The notes beneath the pieces are model-generated. The model was not told where the DNA came from. It saw only the letters and a list, made by a program, of their open reading frames with translations, and made no database searches. Position numbers and translations under genes: made by a program. From Colius striatus (taxonomy: Eukaryota; Chordata; Aves; Coliiformes; Coliidae): DNA of 64,000 nucleotides. This document shows, in pieces, positions 24,212-37,400 of the stretch. The stretch spans positions 21,832,850 to 21,896,849 of the forward strand of contig NC_084773.1 in the NCBI RefSeq assembly GCF_028858725.1. The letters are read 5' to 3'. Numbering within the stretch: the first letter of the stretch is position 1; each line of letters opens with the position of its first letter.

Positions 24212-25142
24212 CTTCCTGCGGGGCGTTCGTGTCCCACACAGACCACATCTGCACAAAGAAAAAGGGAGTCCAGCACACTATGAAAGCTAATACTATGATG
24301 AAGGTCATTTTGACTGTCCGGATCTTGGCTTTGGAGATGAGCCTGGTGCTGCTCACCCTGGCAAATGCCGTCCCGCTGCAGGAGCTGGAGCTCAGACCCA
24401 CGTTGGGCCCGTGAGCCGTCTTGAGCTTCACGTTCTGCCAGATTTTGAAGCTGATTAAGCCATAGCAGATGCTCAGCATCAGCACGGGGATGATGTAGAC
24501 CATGAGAGTTATCCAGGTGACATAGGCTTTAGGTCCCCAGGGCTGGATGAAATCTGCCCAGCAGTCGTAAACCCCGTTCCCCACATCCCTCAGAGAAAAT
24601 ATGTGGATCTGAGGGATGCTGACCAGCAGGCAGAGCAGCCAGGTGAGCAGGACAGAGACCCGGTCCGCTCTCCTGTGCAGAGACCTCAGGGGCTGACAGA
24701 TGGCCAAGCACCGGTCCAGGGACATCAGCAGGAGCATGTAGGTGGAAGCAAACATCCCCACTACCTGCAAGTACTTGATCAAGCGGCACAGGAAATCTGG
24801 CCCGTAAAACCTGAAGGTGATGTCCCAGATGAGCTGGGGCAGCACCTGGAAGATGGCCACGACCAGGTCGGCGATGCTCAAGTGCTTCATGAAGAAGTAC
24901 ATGCGGGAGTGCTTCTGGCGGGTGGTGTGGATGGCCAGCAGCACGCACAGGTTGCCGCTCAGCGCGAGGAAGAGGATGAGGCAAAGGACCGTCACCTCCA
25001 CCTTAGCCATGTCCTCGTTCCTCTTCAGCGGGTCCGCGGTGCTGTTCCTCCCGGAGCTCTGGTTCTCCAGGCGCAGGCTGCCGTTCCCCAGAGAGCCGTT
25101 GAGGGTCCACACGCTGCTCCCCGCAAAGTACAACTTCTCCAT
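24212..25142 (-). CDS. OXTR: Oxytocin/mesotocin receptor, coding exon 1 (residues 1-310)
   Basis: A class A GPCR for oxytocin-type peptides (mesotocin in birds), coupling mainly through Gq to calcium release. The start is ATG at 25142-25140 in strong context (gGCCATGG). The extracellular N-terminus has four N-glycosylation sequons at residues 15, 20, 27 and 33. TM1-TM6 follow, with family signatures SGNLCVLLA, MKHLSIADLVVAIFQVLPQL, ECL1 FYGPDFLCR, DRCLAICQPLRSL (DRC at 143-145 in place of DRY), FIQPWGPKAYVTW and FIIVLAFIVCWTPFFFVQMW. Cys119 and Cys194 are placed for the conserved disulfide. The third intracellular loop has a Ser/Gly-rich stretch (250-258) where human OXTR is Ala-rich. The exon ends in phase 1 at donor GAAG/GTACGT. 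Total length is 392 aa against 389 in human. Confidence 0.97.
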
Positions 25143-26110
25143 GGCCGGCTCCGTCCCACATAGAGCCCGGTGGCAGAGAGGGCGGGCGGCAGCTCCTCCG
25201 GACCGCTCCCCGTCCCAGGCGGCCGTGTGCCCGCTGCGGCTCTCCTGTCCCCTCCCGGCGCTCGCCGCCGCCGGGGGCTGCGCTGCGGGCTCTGCCTTCC
25301 GAGGAGGAGCAGCGCGGCCGTCCCTGTCCCCGGCCCCGCTCCCGAGGCTGACGGACCCTCCGCCGGCTCCACCCCGTCCCCTCCCAGGGCACCGACGTCT
25401 CCGCAGGCTCCTGCCCCCTGACAAAACCCAGGCGCGGGAGGAGGATCGGCGCGAAGGGCCGGCGGAGCGTCGCGGTGTCCCGCTCGCAGCGCTCCCGGCT
25501 CCCCCCTGCCCGCCCCGAGCTGCCGGGCTCCGCACCCGAACCCCGCTCGGGCAGCGCCGCCCCCGCGCCCGGACCCGCTCCCAGCTCCCGCGGCTGCCGA
25601 GGCGGGGCGGGGGGCGCGGGGGGCGCGGGTCCGGTGCGGGTCTGGGGGGCGCAGGGGGCGCGGGTCCGGGTGCGGGTCCGGGTGCGGGTCCGGGGAGTGC
25701 GGGTCCGGTGCGGGTGCGGGTCCGGGCGCGGGTCCGGTGCGGGTGCGGGTCCGGGCGCGGGTCCGGTGCGGGTGCGGGTCCGGCCGTGCCGCCGGCGCTG
25801 CGAGCGCGGGGAGCGGCGGCCGCGAGAGGGAGCGGCGCAGCGGGATGGGCGGGCGCTGGGGACAGCGGCGAGAGGGGGCAAAGCCCCGACGGCGGCCCCG
25901 GGAGCCCAAACGCCCCCTCGCCACGGCCCGCCCGTCGCCGTCCCGCGTGGGCGATTGAGAGGCGGAGCGGTGGGAGCCCGCCCCGGCCCCGGCCCCGCAC
26001 CCGGCCCCGCACCCGGCGCGCCCGCGAAGCGCTGCGGGCGGCTCCCGGCGTGCCGGGACCCCGGGAACGGGCCCGTCCGTGGGCAGCGGCGCCGGCCGGG
26101 GTTGCGGGTG
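25143..26110 (-). promoter_or_regulatory. OXTR: CpG island upstream of the OXTR start codon
   Basis: About 1 kb immediately upstream of the OXTR start codon is extremely GC-rich and CpG-dense, unlike the flanks, which become AT-rich beyond 26,200. It contains several GGGCGG Sp1-type boxes (for example near 25,847) and a G-rich tandem repeat. It probably holds the promoter and/or 5' UTR. Mammalian OXTR has non-coding 5' exons, so the true transcription start may lie inside or beyond the island; no TATA box is evident. Very long open frames here on both strands are a by-product of the composition. Confidence 0.7.
25601..25782. repeat. G-rich minisatellite in the OXTR CpG island
   Basis: A tandem array of gcgggtccgg-type units. 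In its cleanest part the 29-base period is visible with unit starts at 25703, 25732 and 25761 (each beginning gtccggtgcgggtgcgggtc). The earlier part is made of shorter, more irregular copies. The plus strand carries repeated GGG runs, which could form G-quadruplexes. It lies about 460-640 bases upstream of the OXTR start codon. Confidence 0.85.
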
Positions 26111-29100
26111 CTGGGAGGGTCGGACGGGGGTGCTGGTTACCTGCCAGCACAGCCTGGCTCACTGCGGTTACCTGGCAGTTAAAGAACCACTCTTAAACCA
26201 CAACTTTAAACTTCAAGCCACAAACCCCCAACATTTTTTCTCTTTTTTTGCCTTCAGAAGCATTATTTTAGAGTCTTATTAAGCCATGTCTGTGAAAGAA
26301 GACAAAGCAGCCGTGCTGGGCATCGTTTGCCACCAGCGCCACTACTCAGCATTCATATTTTGCTGGCTTTCCTGGGGCTTGGGACCCCTACAAGGGATGC
26401 AGGGCCCTGAGTGCAGGCAGGAACGTTTGGATAAGCATCCAGCTCCCCATCCCCACATCACTCCTGTGCCCTCTAACCCAAAAGGCTGCAGCAGGAGCCC
26501 TTCTGGCCTTGCCATGCAGTCCCAGGCTCCGAGCAGGAGCCAGCACACTGGTGCTGCCTTCCCCTGGAAGCCACATCTCCAGCTCTACTGAGCCTAGCCT
26601 TAAGCCTTGAGTAAACATCTCTGAGGGTTATTTATAAAGATTTTTTGGGAACCTTTAGCTCCATACAAGATGTAGAAATGTTACATACTTTGGCAAGTTC
26701 TTCCCTCCAGGGTTCACGTTCTTCCTCCTTCAAGCAATAAAACGGCTGTGGGAATCACTGAGGATAACAACTCACCACGTGCAATGCGCTGTTTTTCCTT
26801 ACTTTGCCTTTTTCGGGAGAGTTTGGTGGGAGAAACAGACCGTGAGTGAAATCCTGGCTTCAGTGGAATCAAGGAGAAATGTGCCCTTGCCTTCTGCACA
26901 GCTCCTTCAGCATCTTGCAAGGCACTGACAGAAGGTAAATCTGCTTCGGGCTCCAGCTGGGCTGGCAATCCTGGCTCACTTGCCTCAGGTGGGACAGAGC
27001 AGCCACTTGCTGCTTCTCCTTGCCCTCAGGTGGGGCTCAGTCATAGCTATGCAGACACTCATTTCTTCACAGACTAGAGCCAAAGCCTCACTAAGACAGG
27101 AGAGCCTCACACGAGCCGTGCTGCACACGGAGCGGCGTGTAACTGCAAAGCACGCTTCACTTCAGCAGTGAATCATAAACGCTACGCTGTGAAAGAGCTC
27201 TCCTAGGATTCATCCTGTTTGTCCCCTTGCCAATGCCAAACTGTTCCCAGCACTGGGTTCTCCAGCGCTGATTGAGGCGAGCAGTGAGCTGCGGCCGAGG
27301 TGAAGGATCACACGCCTTGAGGACTGAACTTTGGATTTAAAAGGCTAAGTCACGGAAGGGTTTCATTAGTTTTACTTTAAGTGACTTGGCTACAGCCAAG
27401 GCTGGTTGCTCACGTTGGCCTCGCAGAGGAGCAACTGGACGGGAGCACTGCAGCTGCTTGGGAGCCAGGGTGGGTCACACGGGGCACAGCCAAGTCCTGT
27501 ACTGAGAGCAGTGAGAGGGAGCGTCTCTGCTTTCTCCTGAGCAGGGGCTGCAGTGTTGCCCCTCCCAACCCAAAGAGGGGACTGAACTGGAAGAGGTGCA
27601 GGTGCTGCCATGTGCCTCATGCACATGTACCCAGTGGCCATGGCAGGGAGGCCCCTGGCCCCACCATCCTTGGACTACAGGCAGCTCTCCACGGCCATAG
27701 TTTCCTCCCGTGTCTCCTACTCAGCCTGTGACCTCCTCAGTAGCCACTTCCCTCATATTTGTGACTGACCAAGCTTCATTCAGAGCCTCACGTGCAGCTT
27801 CAGCTGGTTTGACACTCACCAAGACAGCCAAAGTGCCCCTGCTGCTTGGCCATGAAGACGTGCCTAGGGAACCCAGGACTGACAGCATCCTCGTCTACAC
27901 AAAGTTTCCCTTCCCTCCTGAGCAGCTTGCAGACAGGAATTGTTCACTGGGCTTTGGCATCGACCTCAACAGTTACGCAACATCCGACTCTTCCACGTAT
28001 TTTCTCATCTAGGACCCTGTTTTTTGGCTGTCACACTTTGGCAACTAACATGTTTGTTTTAGCAAGCCCAAAAGATTCATCGAAGGGGAGCAGGAAAAAG
28101 AAACCTCTTTGGTTGAAAGCAAACTCAGTACCATGTTGCTGCCCATGTCTGGGCTGATCCCAACGCGGTGCTGAGCCACTGGGGATCGGCAGCACGGCTG
28201 GCCAGGCTGTGAGGATCATCCCCCTGCTGCCATGTCCCAGCCCAGCTCCCAGCAGGACTGACTTCATCTCCAAACTGCTAACGGCTTGGAGCAGCGCTGG
28301 GACACGTGCACATTGTCTCCAGGCTCACAGGAGACCTCGTGGCTGACACGGCACTGATGCTTCAATGAAAAGCAAAAGCCTCAGAGCAGCCCCAGGCTCC
28401 TGCTCCCGCCATGGGCTGCTCATGCCAGCACCACCTGCTTGGCCATTAGCCTTTGACCGTGTCCCAGTGCTAACTAGTGAGTGCCAGGGCAAGGCTCTCA
28501 GAGGAAATTACTGCTTTCCTAGACCAACAAACAAGCCCAGCCCTCATGCTGCTCCAGCCCCAGCAGAGCTCTCGGGGCTGCTGCTGTGCTCACTGTCACA
28601 CGGTATGGAACCTGCCCACTGTTGAGCCCTCCTCTGGAGCCCAAGCCTGCAGGGGAGGCACAGGAGCCTGTCCAGGCCCCCTTGCGGTGCCTCCAGGAGC
28701 TGCCAAAGAAACTGTCCCCTTTCCTGACCTTCCTGGAGCTCCCCAGTGCCCTGAGCTCCATGCAGCTCCCAGCCCTGTGTGGTGCATGGACCATGGGCAC
28801 TGCTGCAGAGAGTGACCTTCAAACCATGCTTGGGGCACAGGGAGCAAAAATGCAGTAAGCAGAAAACTCAGAGGTTTTTTCTTTTTAATCCTTCCTGGCT
28901 TATTTTCTTTTAGTTTCCATTAAAGGAAAATTTCCCACCAATTCTCAGAAAGCACAAATTCCAGTCAAAATGACGCCCCCTGTGACTGCTGCCTGCCCTC
29001 AGAGTTCACTTCATTGCCCTCTAAACGTTCATTTGAGCAAACAACAGCAGCGTTAAACAGAAGTGCTGGGACGGCCCCGGACACAGCAGGGTGGGGAAGC

Positions 29101-31403
29101 AGCCCCGTGCCCCTCGGCTGGAGCTGAGCCCCACAGACCACTCCACGGGCCTTGAAGGGTCACGGCTGGGGTCTGGTCACCGTCAGGTTGAAGGATCCAA
29201 CCATAAGGCTTCAGTTGCCACTCCCCTTGTCTGTAGTGGGAAGGGAATTGCTGCACCAAAATGTCCCAACTAGGGCAAACAGGACTCTGGGGGCCTGGGA
29301 TGACATCCCTGTCCCAGTGCCCGTCCCCAGCCCGCAGGAGATGCCCCTCGCAGCCCCTCCGGCCTCACCCAGGCAATGCTGCAGCTGCCCCACGCTTCAA
29401 ACACGAAAGCAGAGTCCTGTGAGAACGAAGGGGTTTTCTCCTTCCAGCTTCAAACGTTCAACGATGCCATGGAGCTGGAAACATTCGTATTTTAAAAATA
29501 CACGCTTTGGAATAATCAAAAGCACAAACGCTGCACAAAGCTAAATTTAATGGCATTTCAGTTTACTGCTGCCTCTGAAATAGCTGTTTTTCCAATAGCT
29601 ATCTTGAATCCCAACTTTACGGTCCCCATGATACAAGAGGTCTGGCACAACTTCAAGTCCAGGCCCCTGTTTTACAGATGGAGCTGTGGTTGCTCGTGAA
29701 CTCTCGTGTATGGCTGTGGCCCAGAGCAGGCAGTGCAAGCTACAAAGCCAGGGTGTTTTATCTGGCTGCATCTGCATGGGAAATTCTCTTTATCCCACAA
29801 TCTGTTCCTAGTCTTTACCCCCTGCCCATCTGCAAGAGCCTGGACTCTGGTAAATTCACTAGAAATGCCGAGATGTGCAGTCCCCTGCGCACACCTCCCT
29901 AGAAAAAGCTTTAGATAAGGCTTGGGAATAAACTAAGGGTAAAGGAAATGCTGAGTGTTTCCCTGCATTTCTTAAATGGGCTCGAGTAAACCCCAAGGAT
30001 GGTATCAAGTTCCTCCGCAGCGATGCAGCCGGTGCAGTGATTTCCAGAGGAACACGCTGAGAGCAAACAGCGTAGGACACACCATGCCTGAGGCAACCGA
30101 GTCTGTGCAGACAGAACATGGAAATACAAGCGGTGCACAAGGTTATGGGGTCCCAAACACGTGCCACGATCGTGGTGTTACTGAGTTTGCTCATTGGTGG
30201 TGGCACAACACAGTGCTCCCGGACGGTTTAGGATGCAGGTAATGTCATCCCTCCACTTCCACCACTGGGCCGCCCGACCCGTGCTCGTGGCCGTTGTATT
30301 TCTTGTTGTTAGTTAGAACAGCCCCAAACCAAACCCAAAACTCGCCCTCAGCTGACTGTTGTCAGCAGCCTCCCGGCAGCACTGCGGCCGAGGCCGCTGC
30401 CCGCTGAAGCAGCCCTGCTGCAGCACACCGACCGCTCGTGCTCCGCGCTCTGCCCCCAGAACGGGGTGCTTCTGGTGCATGGGGCTTTGTGTGGGAAAGC
30501 CTATGGTCAAAGCAGTGCTGGGAGGGGAAAACGCAGCCAGAAAGGCTGGTTAGCACACAGACAGAGAGAGGGAACAACTGGGATATCGCAGTCTCAAGCT
30601 GTAGAGAGCGTTTACAGCACAAAAAGAGAATCGAGAGTGTTTCCCCTTTTCCTTTCGTGGATGTGGGAACCTGCACTCGCCTCAAGAACTCACTGCCAAG
30701 ATCCCCTTACACCATGTGGCTGTAAGGCTCACAGGATCCAAACCTCCTCCTTCAACACCATGCTCTCACTGTAACCCCTGGGCCTCTGCTGCCATGGCCC
30801 TCTGCAGGCAGCCGTGGTGAAGCCCCAGCCACGCTCATTCCGCTTTGGGAGACGTCTTGAAAGAGAGCCTGAATCTCCTGGCGTCAGAGCAGCCCCCATT
30901 TCTGTAAGCCCCACCACTCACACTGCAGCACCACAGGAAGAAGCCCCACCAGAGCCCCTGGAGATGCACTAGTTTTGTGTTTGGTGCCAAGAAATGCCAC
31001 GGGTGCCGTCACCTCCAGCTCCAGGAGAGCTCACACCTCCTCCAGCTCCTCGCAGGGGCTGAGCCTGCCTGGCTGTGGCTCAGGACGTGGCTCCAGAATG
31101 ACACTGTTCCTGCTAAAATGTTTCTCGCTTCATCCTATTCCGGCCTCAAAGCCCATAAAAACCAATGAAGCCTGCACAGACCCTGGCAGTAACAAGCTGG
31201 CCTAACACAAGTGGTGGAAATACAGAAACAATACGGTTTTTAACAAAGACACTTCAGTGTCAAGCTGTTGGGAGACTCTCATCATTTTACTAGTTGTAGT
31301 TTGGTTGGTTTTTATACCATACCTCTGTGCAACTTCGTGCTTTTGCCAGAGAAAATATTGCCTTTTTGTCTGTGAATCCTGCAAGCACAGAACTGCTTCG
31401 GTC

Positions 31404-31445
31404 ACAAAAGACCTTTAAAAGCATCGAGTTCAACTGTCCAAAAGG
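31404..31445 (-). repeat. Short CR1 LINE 3' fragment
   Basis: The plus strand reads caaaagacctttaaaagcat then cgagttcaactgtcc, resembling the complement of the CR1 3' end (ggttggactagatgatcttt and following). It is short and diverged, with no flanking CR1 sequence recognised. Confidence 0.4.
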
Positions 31446-34400
31446 TACAAAATTCAACCAGACATTAGGGCTGGAAAGTCAAGAAAAAGGGGGAAAAGAA
31501 AAGTCAGCATTAGTTAAAGAAGCAAATACCTCCTGGCAAAGCCTTCATTACGTGGGGAATGCACCTTCCCCTGTGATGCAAGCTGAGATGGAAAATCTCC
31601 AAATCACCAACTCCTACACCAATTCTCAGAAAATTAAACCCTTTTCCACCTTGTTCACACTGTAAAGCATTACAAGCCACAGCTGCTGTTCTGTTATCTC
31701 TGTCCCGGAGCTCACAGTGAGGAGTGTGACCTGAGGCAGAGCAGCTCTCCCGTACCTGCAGCACACCCCACCGCTGGGCTCACTGAGGGGCAGGTGGATT
31801 CCTGGTCATTTCCTCCCAAGCACCAGCCTTCCTGGGGGCCAAGAGCAGTATTAGGATAACCTCATGGCTCTGTTGAGCACGCAGAGCAGATATCTCACGA
31901 GTCAGCTGGTGCTGGAGTGTTTCACCCTTCTCCTCGGGGTGTCCAGCCCCAGTCAGGTCACTCGCAGGGCAGGTGATGGGTCGCGGTAAGGGCTGTGGGT
32001 GCCACTCTGTGCCAGTCCCTGATGCTTCCAAAGTCACTCCTGCCTGACAAAAAACAACCTGACAGAAACATCCTGTGACCCACAAAGCAAAGCAAGACCA
32101 GACAGCCCCCCTCCTCCACACCCCTGTGCCGCAGCCTTTGGGAGCAGGAGCCCGGTCCCGGCACCGGCCACCCCGGCACCGCTGCGGCTTCCCATGGCCC
32201 CGGCCGGCTGCAGGGGTGTAGGTACATTTGTACTGCGCCTGGGATTATTTTGCTTCAAGTTTTGCCCTCCTGCCCTGGCCTGAGGGACTGCTCCGTGACT
32301 AAACTAATTTCCTCCTGAAGGGATTTTCTGGCGACAGCAGCCGCTGTTCCCAAACCTTCTGGCCGTGATCTCTTCACAGCCCCACAGGCTCCCAGCAGCT
32401 TCTGCCCCACAGCAGCTGCCCAGCCCCGCGGCACCAGGATCCACTGACCTGGGGGTGGCTGAGGGCGGTCTGGATGTGCAGAGGGATGGGGCAGAGGGTC
32501 CCCTGCAGCCCCCTGCGCCGTCAGGCCCAGCACAAGCCCTTGGCTGTGAGGGATTATCAGATGGGACAAATACCAAAGTCAGCCCCGTAGAAAGGTGACG
32601 AGAGAATGCAGTAACCCACTTTGTGAGGACTGACTTCAAACCCACAGCTGTGTTTCCTCCTGCCTTTACTGCCCTGGCCGGGGCAGGGGCCGGCTCCGCT
32701 CCGCTGCTCTGCTCAGGCAGGAGGAAGCCCATCAACAACAGCTTTTATGTGCTGCCTTTGCTCCTCTTGGCTGTGACTTTCGTCCCCAGCCCCGTCGCTG
32801 AGAAGGCGCTGAGAAGTCCCCGTGTGCTCCGCGGTCGCCCCTTGACTCGGTGACGGAGGAGCGGAGCTGCCCCAGGGAGCGAGGGACAGGACAGCGTGGG
32901 GAGGACACTGCGTCTCCAGAGCTGCTGTTGTTTTTTCCCTTACGTTGTTCAGTGCCTGTGGATTTAGGGCTGCTGAGAGATGTGCAGCAAACGGCCCCGG
33001 AGGGGTCACTGATGGCACCCAGGGGACCAGCCTTTGCCGTGGGTATTTGCTGTTCCTGCAGCACTCGCCCGTGGCTGGAGCTGGCCCCGCGGGACAGGCA
33101 GGGCTACCACAGCCTGGCCAGTGGCCACGGGCCCTGCCTGGGCACCTCACTCTGTTGGGACAGGAACGGGGCACCAGGCATCAGACCCAGGGACGATGCC
33201 TACAGCAGGTGCACTGACTACAAAATACCTTCAGCAGAGATAAACCATTTCAGATCTTAGATGGTGACTTCAACAGTAAGAGACAGAAAAACAATAGATC
33301 TCACCAGGTTGTCAGCAAACCAGCTTGATTTATGGCTGTATTTAACATGTCATAGCTGCTCTGCCTCTCTTCTACTACAGCAAGTAATTGCTTCATTATC
33401 TTAAGGCTCCAATTACTGTGGTAGCATGGCTCTTTAGCTTATTTTCAGTGGAAACAGAATGACCTGCAGCCACTCCAGATCACCGATGAAGGATGTTACA
33501 GAATGCTGACCTGCTTCATCCCCCATACAAATGCCTTTCCAAGTCACCACCCAGCCTCAACCTGGCTCCTTCCTCGCTGCTGGGAGGAAGCTGTGTGGTA
33601 CCACCCAGGGTCTGACTGTACCCAGCAGTGCCCGGCAAGGAGTCAGGCACAGCTGCATTTGTGTGACAGGGTCACTGACACCACGTTGAAGGAGAAAAGG
33701 GGACGAGGCTGATTCTTCCAGCTCTCTGTCTCTGCCGGGTCAGGAGCGCGGTGCCTGGGGAGCGCTGCAGGGACAGGATGTATGTGCACAAGCACCCATC
33801 AGTTTTGCAGCAATTATCACCCAGTTCATTTTTCCAGTAATTACTCCTAATGGTCAGATTAGTTTCATTTTCCCCTCACTTTACCACTGAACACAATAAG
33901 CCAGATGCCTGCTGGTAGAAGTCAGAGTAACTCAGTTTGCCCTTGATGGAATTAACTTGAGCTAGCTCCACGTGAAAAAATACCCCAATCACCTTTCCCC
34001 CCCCAGGTCCCTGCCCAGGGGGTGCTGGGGAGAACAGGGCATGGGAGGAAAAAGGGCCCAAAGCCCCCTTCACACCCCAGGGAGCAGGGAAAGGGCTCAC
34101 TGGCTAACGAAGCCTGAATAAGCCATTTAGCAAGCGGATGCTGCCGAGCGTCCAGACCCGAGGTGACCCTCATCTAATGCAGCAAATGACCACTGGAAAA
34201 TGGGAGTCACAGCCTGAACCTGCAGCTTCAGAAAGGCCATAAACCAACAGCACCGTGGTGTGAGAGCGCGAGGGAGATGATTTCCCTCACTGAATGGCTC
34301 GTGGTGCCATGAAAGCTGCCATTTCCACGCTGTGTTCATGCTGCTCACCGCCCAAGCGGGAATCTCAGGGGGAATCTGACTCACACGGCTGAAAAATTCC

Positions 34401-37400
34401 TCCCCGTGCTCCTGACTTGCAACAGCAAACCTGAAACTGGCCCTTGATGAGATCCTCTCCTGACTTGTATGGGATACTCGGTTCAAATTCTGGCAAGACT
34501 CTTCTGGAGAGCTGAGTCACCAGAAGCAAACAGCCTTCCAGAGGCTCTCTGCAGCCTGTTAAACATGCCACGTCTTCATGGGAAATTAAACATCTCTGTA
34601 ATGACTGCAGCTTCCACAGGTGCACGGGCGTCAGCAGCATGGAGCAGGGGGCTATCTTCCAACAACAGCAAACCCTTCCTTCCTTCCATGCCTTTCTGCA
34701 GCTCCAAAACCTCGTCAGGGCTGCACCCTGCCTGCAGGAACTGCACTGGGGAGGGGGTTGGTGATGGGAGGGCCCCCCAAAGCCCTTCCCCAGGCACCCG
34801 CAGTGCTCCAAGAGCCAGGCCTGGCTGGCCCAGCTGCCTGCCCACATGTTGCCCTTTGGTTTCTGGGTGTCTTTTCCCAGCCATCAAATCACATCCTTAA
34901 TAAAATGGGGTTGAGCAACTTCTGAAAGAAAAGCACGTTCCACACCACCACACGTATTCAGCCATGGCTGAGAAACAACAGCACTGAGAAAGCAGCTCCC
35001 TGCCAGAGACAGCCTCTGAGCGGCTGCCAGAGGCAAAACAGGTCACTGGGTGAAAGTCAGTTTCAATAGTCAAACAATTGACACAATAGCTCTCATTATC
35101 AATTATTATTCCACAAAGCCAAAACCCATCTCAAAGATACGCTGGGTCTATAAACAAGTTCAGACACGTTTCCCTAATTTCACTGGTAAGCCAAAGCTTC
35201 ATTAAAGCCTGTGAAAGCTGTTGGTTAAGTGTCTACAAATCAGACATTGTAAGAACATTTTTAAGAAACCTCTTCTCAGGTTTCCAATCACCAAACCCAA
35301 AGGGAAGGCTGCAGAGGAGCACTGGGGAAGGATGGCCCACGCAGAGCCTTTGTGCTGTCCCAGCCCTGGTTTGGTAGCAGCAACCACCTCTGCTGAGATG
35401 GAACGTCAGTTCCTCACCACTGTGCCTCTCACTCAGAACCAAACACCTCCTTCCCCGCCCCTGGGTGCAAAAAGCCATAAAAGCTCCTGTTCCCACAAAC
35501 AACAGGCAAAAGCGAGACTTCTCTTCCAGGTGAGTGCCTGTGCCCAGCTCTGCCGGCAGCTCCGCGGTGCTGCTGAACAGCTCAGCCATGGTTTCATGGG
35601 CTCGCCACGCTGTGTATCCACCACCAAGTGCTACTGAGTGGCTGCCAGGCGGCTGCTCCGCAGCTGAACACACGGCTGTCTGGTCTGTCCATGTGGCTTC
35701 TTTACGAGCACATTCGCTAATGAAGCATTTCCTTTGTGGCAGCCGCTCCCCACAGACAGCCGGGGCGCAGCTCCTGCCGCAGCCACAGTTTGGCTTTGGG
35801 CTCCACCAAAGCCCTGGCAGGCCCGTGGCTGCAGCAACCAGCCCAACAATGGAGCAGTCACCATGCCCTGGGCCCTCTCAACCTGGAAAGGTATTTGCAG
35901 GGATCTTTCTGAGGACAAGGTGACAGTTTCATGAGCAAGATGATCATTGAGCAGAGAATGGGTGTAGGAAACGTCTTTGGTTTTATGATTATTGACCATT
36001 ACTTGCGAGTCATTTCCTTTGCAGTCACCAGGAGCTGCCCTGAATCCAACACGCCTCGTTCAGCTGCTGCTTTAGCCACTGATGTTATCCGCATCTGGGA
36101 GGCTTTTTAGTGACTTATCTTTCCAGTGCTGCTGCAAGAAACGCTTGACTGCTCCATTTGGTGCCATTCACAACAGCAGCTGAATCACACATATTCATTT
36201 CACTGAAGCTGATTATTGCTGATTTATTTGTAACTAATGTGCAATGGCTTTCCAAATGCCTGAGACAGCAGTGGGGAGGCTGCAGGTCACCTCCCTGGGC
36301 AGCAGTGTGGGGAAGCCCCTGGGAGGGGTGGTGGGTGCTGCCCACCAGCAGAAGCTTTCCTCCAGCAGCTCACCGAAGGGCAGCCGGCGCTGGCCGGTGC
36401 AGCACATCAGCCACTGCCATCCCCACAGCCCGACTGCAACACTCTGCTTTCACCCCACAGCCCGGGCACAATCCTGGAACTGTGCCTTGGCTTGGTACAA
36501 GTGGTGTGTGAGTGCAGGGGAAGCACAGCTGCCCAGCTGCAGTCAGCACACACCACTGGCAACAAGGAGACATCAGAAGGTGAAATTAACAAGTCGATTG
36601 TCAATTAGGAGCTCATTTAATCTCACACTCTAGAAACTAGAGAAGATTCCTCTGAGCCTCTGTGGGCGTGTGTGCTGGTATGTGCCTCTGAGGAGAGAGG
36701 AAAAGTGCTTCCTTTCAGAGGACGGCAGGCACGGTGCTGCAGCTGGAGGCCTCTGCTGTTACCCAGCAATTCCCTTCACTGTCACTTTCCTCCTGCAGCC
36801 TCAACATTTCATTTCACTTCTTGAAACAATCCCGAGGGGCACCTGTATGGTAGTTCAGCTTTCCTCATGGATCTGCCTTCACACAACTCTGTGCAAAGCA
36901 TTCTTCCTGCTAGCAGTGCTGCCACTGACACAATACCATTCGCTGGAAGCTTCACCTTTTCAATTGACCAGTGATAAAACTGTGGCACAACAAAGGATGC
37001 AGAGATTTCTCCAACATGACTTAAATCAAGAGATCAAGAGATGCTCTGAAAAGGGAGATTTCAAACTCATTTGAAGTATTTACAGGCAAAAAAATGAAGT
37101 GATCTCATCTGCATAAGTTACAGACCTGTGACACTTGAATTGATCCCGCAGCTCAAACACCGGATCGAGATGTAATTTTCCACCCGAACAGGCCAGGCAA
37201 ATTGGTAATCAGAAACTCCTGTCCCAAGCAGAAGGGGCTGGCAGGCAGGGGCCTCAGCCACGGCCACACAAGCTCCCAGGAGCTGCTCTGTGGAACACCA
37301 TGTGCTCACCAGCAAAGCGTTGTGCTGTACCCAAAACTGGGCTGAGCTCCGGAAACAGCAGCAGATAAAGCTGTGCTTCACACACAGCCTGTGTGACGGG

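Noticed and set aside
25143-26162. In-frame 340-codon extension upstream of the OXTR start
   Set aside because: It is low-complexity peptide from the CpG island and its tandem repeat. The ATG at 25142 has strong context and matches the family start and length.
24817-26196. 459-codon plus-strand open frame antisense to OXTR, rich in Pro/Arg/Gly
   Set aside because: It is the shadow of the OXTR coding strand plus the GC-rich island and minisatellite (repeated Arg-Val/Gly-Ala peptides). It has no domain and no independent evidence of coding.
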